The notes under the pieces are model-generated. The model searched no databases, had not been told where the DNA came from, and saw only the letters and a list, made by a program, of their open reading frames with translations. Shown piece by piece: positions 1 through 5,308 of a stretch of DNA of 7,327 nucleotides. Position 1 is the stretch's first letter. Each line of letters starts with the position of its first letter. This stretch comes from an uncultured Lachnoclostridium sp. (GTDB lineage Bacteria; Bacillota; Clostridia; Lachnospirales; Lachnospiraceae), in NCBI GenBank assembly GCA_958425285.1, contig CATZVV010000088.1, forward strand, positions 1 to 7,327, read 5' to 3'. The translations under genes were made by a program, and so were the position numbers.

Positions 1-1119
1 GATTTATATTCGCTTATCAATACATACTTTGAGTCTGATATGTGGGCGTTGATTAGAAACCAATTAGTTCAAGACCGCAACGCCATGGAAGTAAATAAGC
101 CGTGTTCTCTTCTTGCGAAATGGCTCAAAAAAGCAGACGCATCCAGCCCGAACACCCGGAAACTTGGAATTTACACCGCGAAGAAGTTGGGAATGTCCGT
201 ATATGACTATAAACGTCTGTGCGTGAAGCTGAGACGGCACATTGACGTTGTGGAACAACGGATGTCCGCAAATGAGTGGGATACCATAAACTATCCGGCG
301 GTTCCGTCCAGAGCCATGATGAATTATCGGAAAGCATTTGCACGTCACGATCAGGAACGCTTTGACGAATATCTGAACAAAGTGCAGTCTGGTGAGCAGA
401 AAATCAATTCATCTACACTGTATCCGTATGATATCGTTGAAAAAATCCTGTACAAGTATGAGGACAGCAAGGTACTTGAAGCACAGTGGGATAATCTTCC
501 GGATTATGTAGACGGCGATGTGAACGCCGTTGTTATGGCGGATGTGTCTGGTTCCATGTCTGGAAGGCCGATGGCAACATCTATCGGACTGGCGATGTAC
601 TTTGCAGAACGGAACAAAGGCGCATATCACAACCTGTTTATGACGTTCTCCAGGAATCCGAAGTTTGTGGAACTGAAAGGGAACAACATTACCCAGAAAA
701 TTAACTTCATCTCAAAAGCTGACTGGGGTTGGAACACCGACCTTGAAATAGCCTTGCTGAAGATTTTGGATGTGGCGATCGAGAACCACTGTTCACAGGA
801 AGAAATGCCGAAGTCACTGATTATCATTTCCGATATGGAAATTGACGAAGCGGACGGTCAGAATCATCGGGAGAACTTCTGCGACTATGTTTCCAGAGTC
901 TATGAAGATCACGGGTACAAAATCCCGAACGTGGTTTTCTGGAATGTAGACAGCCGACACGATGTATTTCTGGCAGATAAGGACAGGAAGGGCGTGCAGC
1001 TTGTTTCCGGTCAGTCCGCAAGCACATTCAAGAATTTGATCGGCTGCGTGAACAAGACTCCGGTTGAGATGATGTACTCCGTCCTGAACGGCGAACGCTA
1101 TCAGGCGATTCGGATTTGA
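1..1119 (+). CDS. DUF2828-type protein with C-terminal vWA domain (5' partial)
   Basis: The reading frame is open from base 1, so the N-terminus lies outside the window; the first internal ATG is at 40 but has no clear ribosome site and is probably not the start. Numbering from that Met, the C-terminal half is a von Willebrand A domain: MIDAS motif DVSGSMSG (D168, S170, S172), Thr233 in NTD, and D265 in IIISDMEID, so the metal site looks complete. The helical part before it contains SRAMMNYRKAF and a lysine-rich stretch typical of DUF2828 proteins in Firmicutes phages and mobile elements. The function of DUF2828 is not established. The layout (helical N-terminus plus MIDAS vWA) resembles Ro60/TROVE RNA-binding proteins, which is my inference. 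It is followed at once by the HAD gene. Assignment is strong for vWA and good for DUF2828. Confidence 0.85.
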   Translation, partial: DLYSLINTYFESDMWALIRNQLVQDRNAMEVNKPCSLLAKWLKKADASSPNTRKLGIYTAKKLGMSVYDYKRLCVKLRRHIDVVEQRMSANEWDTINYPAVPSRAMMNYRKAFARHDQERFDEYLNKVQSGEQKINSSTLYPYDIVEKILYKYEDSKVLEAQWDNLPDYVDGDVNAVVMADVSGSMSGRPMATSIGLAMYFAERNKGAYHNLFMTFSRNPKFVELKGNNITQKINFISKADWGWNTDLEIALLKILDVAIENHCSQEEMPKSLIIISDMEIDEADGQNHRENFCDYVSRVYEDHGYKIPNVVFWNVDSRHDVFLADKDRKGVQLVSGQSASTFKNLIGCVNKTPVEMMYSVLNGERYQAIRI

Positions 1120-1127
1120 GGTAAACC

Positions 1128-1424
1128 ATGACAATAGCAGTAGATTTTGACGGCACACTGGCCGACACAGACGCAACCAAAATATATTCTCCAAACACCA
1201 AACTGATAAATTACCTGATTGCTCGCAAGAGAAATGGCGACAAAGTGATTTTATGGACATGCCGTGAGGGTTCAAGACTGGATCGGGCGGTTGAATGGTG
1301 CAAAGAACAGGGATTAGAGTTTGATGCAGTCAATGATAATCTTCCGGGATTAAAACTATTTGGGTTGAATCCGCGCAAGGTTGCGGCAGATTTGTATATT
1401 GACGATATGTCGGCGAACAAATAA
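1128..1424 (+). CDS. Small HAD-superfamily phosphatase
   Basis: A 98-residue minimal haloacid-dehalogenase-fold hydrolase. Motif I is DFDGTL with nucleophile D6 and acid/base D8; motif II is T44 in ILWTCREG; the motif III lysine is probably K84; motif IV is D92-D93 in YIDDMS. There is no cap domain, so it likely acts on an exposed or macromolecular phosphate, or on small nucleotides; the substrate cannot be read from the sequence. Single-domain HADs of this size with a WTxREG motif are common in Firmicutes phages. GAGG at 1118-1121 lies 6 nt before the ATG and overlaps the upstream TGA, so translation is likely coupled to the DUF2828 gene. All key residues are present and the protein should be active. 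Confidence 0.85.
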   Translation: MTIAVDFDGTLADTDATKIYSPNTKLINYLIARKRNGDKVILWTCREGSRLDRAVEWCKEQGLEFDAVNDNLPGLKLFGLNPRKVAADLYIDDMSANK

Positions 1425-1443
1425 GAATTTGGACTTCCATTCA

Positions 1444-1448
1444 GAGGG
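1444..1448 (+). promoter_or_regulatory. Ribosome binding site deciding the start at 1456
   Basis: GAGGG sits 7 nt before the ATG at 1456. The same frame is open upstream to an ATG at 1381 inside the HAD gene, but that one lacks a ribosome site and would add 25 residues unlike any phage protein, so 1456 is preferred. Confidence 0.6.
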
Positions 1449-1455
1449 CGACAAA

Positions 1456-1809
1456 ATGTTTGATTTTCTCAAAAAATTCAAAAAAGAATGCGTGAATACA
1501 TCCGAACAATTAGAAAATACAGAGGAGGAAATTGAGGAGCCAGTAAAACAAGAAAAGCCAATTATAGCCATTATAGATGGACTTTTATATGACACGTCAA
1601 AGGCAATCAAAATCTTGGAATTTTGCGATACAGCAGGATATGGGATGTATTGGATAAATAAAACGCTTTATATGACAAGTAACAAAAGATTTTTTTATAC
1701 AGATAATTGGGGGACATTAAAAAAATTAAGCGATGATGAAGCAAAAACAATACTTTCAAAACATCCAGGTAAATATCAAGAGATTTTTGGAAAGGTTGAT
1801 GAGGCATAA
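1456..1809 (+). CDS. Small conserved phage-type protein, unknown function
   Basis: A 117-residue protein beginning MFDFLKKFKK, followed by an acidic linker at about residues 13-33 (EEEIEEPVKQE). The C-terminal part (about 36-112) has the pattern IIDGLLYDTSKA ... KTLYMTSNKRFFYTDNW ... LSDDEAKTIL ... YQEIFG. This resembles a short domain frequent in Firmicutes phages and conjugative elements that usually reads G-x-x-Y-D-T ... T-L-Y-x-T/K-K-x-G-x-x-F; its function is unknown. The basic amphipathic N-terminus plus linker could be a tether or peptide-binding tail, but that is only inference. Its codons are far more AT-rich than the two genes before it, which suggests a different recent source. Its TAA overlaps the next ATG (TAATG). 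Confidence 0.75.
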   Translation: MFDFLKKFKKECVNTSEQLENTEEEIEEPVKQEKPIIAIIDGLLYDTSKAIKILEFCDTAGYGMYWINKTLYMTSNKRFFYTDNWGTLKKLSDDEAKTILSKHPGKYQEIFGKVDEA

Positions 1810-2042
1810 TGGCAGCACTAGACGGAAAAAATCACAATCGAAAGAGACTCAGACCGTGTATTGTACATGTTCCAGCAGTACAGGAAACGTATTACAAAGG
1901 AGAATATCTGGCTAGAAGGATAATCGAACCGGAGCATGAAGTAAACACTCTATTCCACTGTTGGCATCCAGTCCGGCAAATCCCACCGCAAGCCGTACCG
2001 TGGCGCAAAAGCCATAGACGCAACCTGCAGGAATCATGGTAG
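1809..2042 (+). CDS. Small phage protein with a probably out-of-frame C-terminus
   Basis: The ATG overlaps the preceding stop as TAATG. The first ~50 residues (MAALDGKNHNRKRLRPC, ETYYKGEYLARRI, EHEVNTLFHCW) look like the N-terminus of a conserved small phage protein that normally runs on for roughly another 30-50 residues. From about residue 53 the sequence (HPVRQIPPQAVPWRKSHRR...) loses any resemblance and is simply the out-of-frame reading of the zinc-knuckle-like frame described at 1945-2130. I infer that the native 3' end is gone and the gene is fused out of frame to the next one. Function is unknown. A real 77-aa product may still be made, since no stop occurs before 2040. Confidence 0.6.
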   Translation: MAALDGKNHNRKRLRPCIVHVPAVQETYYKGEYLARRIIEPEHEVNTLFHCWHPVRQIPPQAVPWRKSHRRNLQESW

Positions 2043-2130
2043 CTGTGAGTGGTGCCATGGAAACCGGACGCACAAGAACGATAAACGGGAACTGGCGGCA
2101 GAACAGGAGTTGACAGAGTATGAGTCGTAA
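1945..2130 (+). pseudogene. Zinc-knuckle-like frame without a start codon (disrupted or frameshift-expressed)
   Basis: The +1 frame relative to the gene starting at 1809 encodes about 61 residues with clear protein character: SGKSHRKPYRGAKAID, then CRNHGSCEWC (Cys codons at 2026, 2044, 2053), then NRTHKN and an acidic tail ELAAEQELTEYES. This matches my memory of small basic SHRKPY...CRNHGxCxxC proteins of Firmicutes phages. After the in-frame TAA at 1942 there is no ATG, GTG, TTG or CTG before the conserved part; the only near-start is ATC at 1966, without a ribosome site. Either a deletion removed its start and the 3' end of the gene before it, or a +1 frameshift between about 1945 and 2039 fuses the two. 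The 3' end overlaps the next ATG at 2120. Confidence 0.55.
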
Positions 2131-2287
2131 TTTTGATATAGGGGACAAAGTTATATGCGTGATATCCGGTGTAATTGGAACAGTTGAGAAATTTTACGTT
2201 CCAACTTCTTGCGCAGAACAAACGATGGTTATTACACAAGACGGGAGAAGATACCATGCACCAACATCTGAATGGAGGAGGCTCTGA
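2120..2287 (+). CDS. 55-aa SH3-like small phage protein
   Basis: The ATG at 2120 follows AGGAG (2105-2109) by 10 nt and lies inside the end of the zinc-knuckle-like frame. The product starts MSRNFDIGDKVICVISGVIG, continues with TVEKFYVPTSCAEQTMVIT, and ends DGRRYHAPTSEWRRL. The GDKV...G-x-IGTVEKFY pattern and the short alternating beta-strand profile suggest a small SH3/KOW-like barrel, as in several phage mini-proteins; this is a fold-level inference and no function is known. The stop TGA overlaps the next start in TGATG, so translation is coupled. Confidence 0.7.
   Translation: MSRNFDIGDKVICVISGVIGTVEKFYVPTSCAEQTMVITQDGRRYHAPTSEWRRL
2274..2281 (+). promoter_or_regulatory. Strong ribosome binding site deciding the start at 2287
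   Basis: GGAGGAGG ends 5 nt before the ATG at 2287. An in-frame ATG at 2272 overlaps the motif itself and cannot use it, so 2287 is the start. Confidence 0.75.
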
Positions 2288-2490
2288 TGACAAAACACGA
2301 AGCAGTGGTTATCGAGACATATACAGGTATTGTTATGTTGACCGGAGATGACAGAAAATACGCCTATGAGTATGCAGAGAAACTTCTGGGCTTTCCAATT
2401 TTCACACATGAGTTTCCGAAATATGCGGACAAACTAAAGGAACTCAGCAAGCCGGATTTCATTGAAATTTGCAGGAATTTGGAGGATTGA
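2287..2490 (+). CDS. DUF7736-like small phage protein
   Basis: A 67-residue protein starting MTKHEAVVIETYTGIVML. The features are the N-terminal ExxVIxxYTG, the central YEYAEKLLGFPIFTHEF and the C-terminal KPDFIEIC. These match the DUF7736 pattern as I remember it (Q/E-A ... AYTG ... EYxEKxxGRPVxTHE ... DF), a family of small proteins in Firmicutes phages with no assigned function. No Cys pairs, signal peptide or membrane segment are seen. It overlaps the preceding stop in TGATG and ends one base before the next gene's leader A, so it sits firmly in the operon. Confidence 0.75.
   Translation: MTKHEAVVIETYTGIVMLTGDDRKYAYEYAEKLLGFPIFTHEFPKYADKLKELSKPDFIEICRNLED
2481..2485 (+). promoter_or_regulatory. 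Ribosome binding site deciding the start at 2492
   Basis: GGAGG lies 6 nt upstream of the ATG at 2492 and within the last codons of the preceding gene. The longer in-frame ATG at 2462 would add ten residues and has no such motif. Confidence 0.7.
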
Positions 2491-2491
2491 A

Positions 2492-2722
2492 ATGCTTAAC
2501 TATAATTTAGATTCTGTACAGGCCGCAAATAAACTTGTTCATCTTTGTGAAAAGTATCATGAAGACATGGATATTGATATTGTTCACGGGAGACAGGTTA
2601 TTGATGGGCGAAGTTTGCTTGGAGTATTTTCGTTAATTGGGCATTTTGTGACGGTGAACCCAATAGGAACGAATAATGAAAAAATAAAAGAGTTTGAGAA
2701 GGAATTAAAAGATACAAAATGA
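2492..2722 (+). CDS. HPr-like protein lacking the active-site histidine
   Basis: A 76-residue protein (MLNYNLDSVQAANKLV...) with the length and motif order of HPr, the phosphocarrier of the PTS. The best landmark is GRQVIDGRSLLGVFSL at residues 33-48, matching HPr's GK-x-V-x-x-KSIMGVMSL; S41 aligns with the regulatory serine (Ser46 in B. subtilis HPr). The N-terminal G-x-H-A-R-P-A loop with the phosphorylatable histidine (His15) is absent: the equivalent place reads LDSVQAANKL. It therefore cannot carry phosphate as HPr does, but the serine face could still be used. Histidine-less HPr-like proteins are known from Firmicutes genomes, usually without a function. A decoy or CcpA/HprK-interacting role is speculation. 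Its stop overlaps the next start (ATGA). Confidence 0.7.
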   Translation: MLNYNLDSVQAANKLVHLCEKYHEDMDIDIVHGRQVIDGRSLLGVFSLIGHFVTVNPIGTNNEKIKEFEKELKDTK

Positions 2723-3060
2723 TGGAACGGATCGATGTGCTGTCAAAAGAATACAGCGAAGAATTTGATGAGCTGCGGAAAAATAGAGTAGAAATGAGTT
2801 TTTATAAGTACGGGCCAGCAAGGAAGAATTTTGCTACTGGGAATGTACAAGCAATACCTACAATGGAATTGTGCGTTAAGAAATATCAGGAGACTGGGAA
2901 TCGAGAGTACCTTGTGGACGCAGCAAATTACCTTATGTTCGAGTATATGTTCCCGCAGCACCCAAAAGCGCATTTTAGGGCAACAAGCAGTGAAGAAAGC
3001 GCCGGTATTGTTGGTATGAGCGTGAACGAAATGGAGAGATTTAAGAATGATTCGTATTGA
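2719..3060 (+). CDS. Conserved phage/mobile-element protein, unknown function
   Basis: A 113-residue protein whose ATG overlaps the preceding TGA (ATGATGG; the second ATG at 2722 is an equally possible start). The ribosome site is weak, so coupling to the previous gene is likely. Conserved-looking blocks are YKYGPARKNFATGNVQAI at about residues 29-46, KYQETGNREYLVDAANYLMF at about 55-74, then EYMFPQ and a C-terminal FRATSSEESAGIVGMSVNE. I recognise this as a family common in Firmicutes prophages and integrative elements, with no known function. The middle looks alpha-helical, with one TPR-like helix pair. It overlaps the next gene by 14 nt. Confidence 0.7.
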   Translation: MMERIDVLSKEYSEEFDELRKNRVEMSFYKYGPARKNFATGNVQAIPTMELCVKKYQETGNREYLVDAANYLMFEYMFPQHPKAHFRATSSEESAGIVGMSVNEMERFKNDSY

Positions 3061-3703
3061 TAACGTTGTGATTCCATCCCCGGAACAGTGGAAAGCAATT
3101 ATTATGGGAATGAGAAATCCACTTAATAGTTGGAATCGAAGTGATAGCCAGTTTTGGCCGGAACATATGCAACTAGGGGATAAGGATAGAGACTTAATGA
3201 AGCGTCTCGCGGATGGAGGGCCGGTCCATGCGAAATATAGACGGATGATCGCTGTTTATGCTGACATTACCGCTCCTTTATACTGGTGGAAAGAAGCGGA
3301 CACCTATAGGGCGGGCGTAGAGAAAAATTCCTGTAGTACCATGCACAAGATTGCAGCGAAGAAGTTTACGCTGGAAGATTTTAGTTATGAGAATTTGTTT
3401 AATGAACCAGAAAATGGATATTTTGGCCGGAATGCTTTTTCTAGTCTTATTGATGAATTGAATAAGGCTCGAAATCTCTACCTCAGCACTAAAGATAAAA
3501 AGTACTGGTATCAGATGATTCAGATTCTTCCTAGCAGCTATAACCAGAAGCGCACAGTGATGATGAATTACGAGGTACTTTGTAATATTTATCATTCAAG
3601 GAAGGGACATAAACTTGAGGAGTGGAACCAATTTTGTTCCTGGATTGAAAAGTTACCAAATTCTGAATTGATAACAGGGGAGAGGAATGTTAGCACACGT
3701 TAA
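3047..3703 (+). CDS. ThyX-like fold protein, divergent (possible thymidylate synthase relative)
   Basis: A 218-residue protein; GGAGAG precedes the ATG by about 9 nt. The motif order recalls flavin-dependent thymidylate synthase ThyX: a lone His in GGPVHAKYRR (H61), then YADITAPLYWWKEADTYRAG (71-90) where ThyX has its R-x-x-x-RHR helix, then NSCSTMHK (94-101) where ThyX has NExSxRY, and a C-terminal LPSSYNQKRTVMMNYEVL (161-178) with NIYHSRKGHKLEEW, like the ThyX LP...T...N-x-R-x-L-x-x-F-x-x-LR...AQ-x-E block. The diagnostic RHR-x7-S motif is not conserved, so synthase activity is doubtful. I recognise the W-W-K-E-x-D-T-Y...NSCSTMH family as widespread in Firmicutes phages. ThyX relationship is an inference; the family itself is solid. 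It overlaps the next gene by 17 nt. Confidence 0.6.
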   Translation: MIRIDNVVIPSPEQWKAIIMGMRNPLNSWNRSDSQFWPEHMQLGDKDRDLMKRLADGGPVHAKYRRMIAVYADITAPLYWWKEADTYRAGVEKNSCSTMHKIAAKKFTLEDFSYENLFNEPENGYFGRNAFSSLIDELNKARNLYLSTKDKKYWYQMIQILPSSYNQKRTVMMNYEVLCNIYHSRKGHKLEEWNQFCSWIEKLPNSELITGERNVSTR

Positions 3704-4076
3704 GATTGAACAAGACAAAGAGAATAAGCACATACATAGAGTGTTCATAGACGGAAAACAGATTGAAAAAATCACACATCTTGACTTTCAAGTAGATCCA
3801 TGTGAAATTCCGAGTGTTACACTGAATATCGAGCGAATGAGTGGAATTGATTTTGAAGGACAAGCAGAAGTGAATTTTTTGAAAGACCCATTTACGGTTC
3901 AAAATGCCTGTAAAATTCTCCGAGAAGAACTTCTGAAGCATGGGGATTTATATGATGGATTTTTGAGTAGTATCAAATCGGCTGTTATTGAATATGCAAA
4001 AGATTGCTATGCTTTTGGCGGAGATTCGGAAATATTAGCAGAAGAAATTTTAGATCGGATAATTGGGGAGGAGTAG
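3687..4076 (+). CDS. Two-part conserved phage protein, unknown function
   Basis: A 129-residue protein starting inside the end of the ThyX-like gene, with GGGGAG/GAGG just upstream. Residues about 17-64 (HRVFIDGKQIEKITHLDF ... VTLNIERMSGIDFEGQAEVNF) look like a beta-rich phage module of the VFIDGKEIxxIxxLDF type. Residues about 66-127 form a helical module beginning DPFTVQNACKILREEL and continuing with YDGFLSSIKSAVIEYAKD. I recognise both halves from small phage proteins but know no function. No catalytic motif, signal peptide or membrane segment is seen. The stop is followed one base later by the next ATG. Confidence 0.7.
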   Translation: MLAHVKIEQDKENKHIHRVFIDGKQIEKITHLDFQVDPCEIPSVTLNIERMSGIDFEGQAEVNFLKDPFTVQNACKILREELLKHGDLYDGFLSSIKSAVIEYAKDCYAFGGDSEILAEEILDRIIGEE

Positions 4077-4077
4077 T

Positions 4078-4224
4078 ATGTTAGCAATTATTTGTTTGTG
4101 GTGGATTGGGTATCAGTTATCAGCTCCAACTTGGTTTTATGTTCTGCTAGGGATAAACATATTTCTTAAAATTATGTCATTTGGAATTGATATGTACAAT
4201 AAAGGAAAGTCGTGCGGTGATTAA
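4078..4224 (+). CDS. 48-aa membrane mini-protein
   Basis: The ATG follows a strong GGGGAGGAG (4065-4073). The product begins MLAIICLWWIGYQLSAP and is almost wholly hydrophobic to about residue 36, with one long or two short membrane segments (about 2-12 and 17-36), then a short hydrophilic tail (YNKGKSCGD). The translational signal and the operon position support a real gene; no family is recognised. With the next gene it makes a pair of tiny membrane proteins. Confidence 0.6.
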   Translation: MLAIICLWWIGYQLSAPTWFYVLLGINIFLKIMSFGIDMYNKGKSCGD

Positions 4225-4225
4225 T

Positions 4226-4387
4226 ATGGGGTTTAGATATTTAGTGACATTCATTGATGTGTTGATGGTCTTTTGCTTGATATATTTTATGGGAGGACTT
4301 TCATGGAAAGATAATAAAGCCTCTGTTTTAGGATTTGGCGTGATGATGTTCTCTTACATAGCAAGTATTGTACTGATGTGGATATAG
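4226..4387 (+). CDS. 53-aa membrane protein with two TM helices
   Basis: Chosen start ATG at 4226, one base after the preceding TAA; the same frame is open back to a TTG at 4181, which would overlap the previous gene and has no ribosome site. The product MGFRYLVTFIDVLMVFCLIY has a first membrane helix at about residues 4-23, a polar SWKDNKAS loop, and a second helix at about 34-52. The D-V-L-M-V ... KDNKA...GFG-x-M ... Y-x-A-x-I-V-L-x-W pattern is typical of a small phage membrane protein I have seen in Clostridia elements; the role is unknown. It is the last protein gene before the tRNA block, 8 nt from tRNA-Gln. Confidence 0.65.
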   Translation: MGFRYLVTFIDVLMVFCLIYFMGGLSWKDNKASVLGFGVMMFSYIASIVLMWI

Positions 4388-4395
4388 GCTTACTT

Positions 4396-4467
4396 TGGGC
4401 TATCGCCAAGCGGTAAGGCACAGCACTTTGACTGCTGCATTCGTTGGTTCAAATCCAACTAGCCCAG
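4396..4467 (+). tRNA. tRNA-Gln (anticodon TTG)
   Basis: Full cloverleaf of 72 nt: acceptor TGGGCTA with TAGCCCA, D-arm GCC/GGC, anticodon stem CAGCA/TGCTG with loop CTTTGAC (anticodon at 4428-4430), variable CATTC, and T-arm GTTGG-TTCAAAT-CCAAC. The U1-A72 pair and G73 are the usual bacterial tRNA-Gln identity marks. CCA is not encoded, so a CCA-adding enzyme is needed. Confidence 0.95.
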
Positions 4468-4469
4468 TT

Positions 4470-4494
4470 GGTTTTCTATTTTGGCATGAAAACC
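4470..4494 (+). other. Hairpin after tRNA-Gln
   Basis: GGTTTTC (4470-4476) pairs perfectly with GAAAACC (4488-4494), leaving an 11-nt loop. No T-run follows, so it is not a classic terminator; it may be a tRNA processing or spacer structure. Confidence 0.4.
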
Positions 4495-4529
4495 TTCACC
4501 ACCTACGGCAACGGCTGTGATTAAAGGGG

Positions 4530-4572
4530 TGTCAAACGCTCCGGGTGATTTTGGTTCCTGCCCCATTTGACA
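4530..4572 (+). other. Stem-loop with a 7-bp closing helix
   Basis: TGTCAAA (4530-4536) pairs perfectly with TTTGACA (4566-4572). Inside is GGTTCCTGCC, which looks vaguely like a T-arm, but the element is only 43 nt and is not a tRNA. It lies between tRNA-Gln and tRNA-Met. Confidence 0.35.
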
Positions 4573-4608
4573 GGATAGTGCCTAAAGCAGCACGATAAAT
4601 AATGCAGA

Positions 4609-4626
4609 AACGGGAGAAATCCCGTT
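4609..4626 (+). other. GNRA-tetraloop hairpin just before tRNA-Met
   Basis: AACGGGA (4609-4615) and TCCCGTT (4620-4626) form a perfect 7-bp stem closed by a GAAA tetraloop. It ends 2 nt before the tRNA at 4629, so it could mark a processing boundary or dock into a structured RNA. Confidence 0.5.
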
Positions 4627-4628
4627 AT

Positions 4629-4702
4629 GGATCATTATCTCAGTTGGTTAGAGAAGCCGCCTCATAAGCGGAAAGACATAGGTTCGAGTCCTATATGATC
4701 CA
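4629..4702 (+). tRNA. tRNA with anticodon CAT (Met elongator or Ile2)
   Basis: 74-nt cloverleaf: acceptor GGATCAT/ATGATCC, A73, D-arm TCTC/GAGA with AGTTGGTTA loop, anticodon loop CTCATAA (anticodon 4663-4665), and T-arm ATAGG-TTCGAGT-CCTAT. The anticodon stem has four pairs (CCGC/GCGG) and a G27-A43 mismatch. Whether C34 is converted to lysidine (Ile2 for AUA) or left as Met cannot be read from the sequence; the body looks somewhat more like elongator Met. Two extra pairs outside the acceptor (A4627-T4703, T4628-A4702) are possible in the precursor. Confidence 0.9.
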
Positions 4703-4706
4703 TTCC

Positions 4707-4753
4707 GCCATAGCTAGTACCCTTTGGCTGTCAGGTACGGCGGCGGCTATGGT
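4707..4753 (+). other. Nested two-stem hairpin between tRNAs
   Basis: The outer stem CCATAGC (4708-4714) pairs with GCTATGG (4746-4752), and a G-T pair at 4707/4753 can extend it. The inner stem GTACC (4717-4721) pairs with GGTAC (4734-4738). The arms are joined by TA on one side and GGCGGCG on the other. It has no T-loop and is not a tRNA; it may be a small structured RNA or spacer. Confidence 0.45.
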
Positions 4754-4761
4754 AGGAACCT

Positions 4762-4834
4762 GGCTCCCTCGCCTAAAGGTAAGGACAAAGCCCTTTCAAG
4801 GCTTAAATGCACGGTTCAAGTCCGGCGGGAGTCA
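4762..4834 (+). tRNA. tRNA-Glu (anticodon TTC), imperfect T-stem
   Basis: 73 nt: acceptor GGCTCCC/GGGAGTC with one G-T pair, D-arm with AAAGGTA loop, anticodon stem AAGCC/GGCTT with loop CTTTCAA (anticodon 4795-4797), T-loop TTCAAGT. The T-stem CACGG/CCGGC has only three pairs next to the loop and two mismatches, unusual for a working tRNA. The 3' acceptor strand can instead pair downstream (see the hairpin at 4830-4848). Confidence 0.85.
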
Positions 4835-4848
4835 TCAAGTGGATGACT
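4830..4848 (+). other. Hairpin competing with the tRNA-Glu acceptor stem
   Basis: AGTCATC (4830-4836) pairs perfectly with GATGACT (4842-4848) around a 5-nt loop. Its 5' arm is the end of tRNA-Glu, so the two folds exclude each other. A further alternative, AGTGG (4838-4842) with CCACT (4854-4858), overlaps it. Confidence 0.45.
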
Positions 4849-5025
4849 AAAAACCACTATAAAAAAACTCTGGAGCAAAAACCAGATAGACAATAAAAAA
4901 GAGGGTGAGCTGATAACGCGCCGAGAAAGCAACGGGTTTGTCTGCACCATAGCAGAATGGCGATAGGAGCCATCAAAGGGCATTTTTATGCGAAGCTGCA
5001 AACGGCAGTACCTATTTTCCACTTA

Positions 5026-5069
5026 ACAGGGCGGAACAAACTGCTAGAAAGTCCTGTAAAAAAACTTTC
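5026..5069 (+). other. H-type RNA pseudoknot
   Basis: Stem 1 is ACAGG (5026-5030) with CCTGT (5053-5057); stem 2 is GAAAGT (5047-5052) with ACTTTC (5064-5069). The order 1-2-1'-2', no gap between the stems, and a third loop of six A residues (5058-5063) are textbook H-type features. Part of the candidate large RNA. Confidence 0.5.
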
Positions 5070-5278
5070 CCAGAGAGATAAGACCAAAGACCGTGAGGAG
5101 CAGTAGCCGGTAATTCTGGAAAATCCCCGGAAGTGTGATGATTAAGAAATCTGACCTAATTGGGATGAAGATTTCAAGGTGGTTTTATAAGGGGATATGC
5201 AGAGTTTTAGTTGCGGAGTCTCTGCAAAAGTGCTTTCTGATGCGATCCAGAGAACTGTCACATAAAGAACCGTAACAG

Positions 5279-5308
5279 AGAGGAAAGAAAAGGAACTACC
5301 TTTCCTCT
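5279..5308 (+). other. 9-bp hairpin just before the TGC tRNA
   Basis: AGAGGAAAG (5279-5287) pairs perfectly with CTTTCCTCT (5300-5308), closing a 12-nt loop. It ends 5 nt before the tRNA and probably closes the 3' end of the first structured region. Confidence 0.5.

Noticed and set aside
814..1275. Long minus-strand frame of 153 codons
   Set aside because: Antisense shadow of the vWA domain and the HAD gene, both of which have complete catalytic motifs in the + strand.
4567..4600. TTGACA followed by GATAAAT, possible promoter
   Set aside because: The gap is about 21 bp, too long for a sigma-A promoter, and the TTGACA is explained as the arm of a stem-loop.
4816..5022. Minus-strand 68-codon frame beginning inside tRNA-Glu
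   Set aside because: Low-complexity composition, no ribosome site, and it overlaps a tRNA and the structured region.
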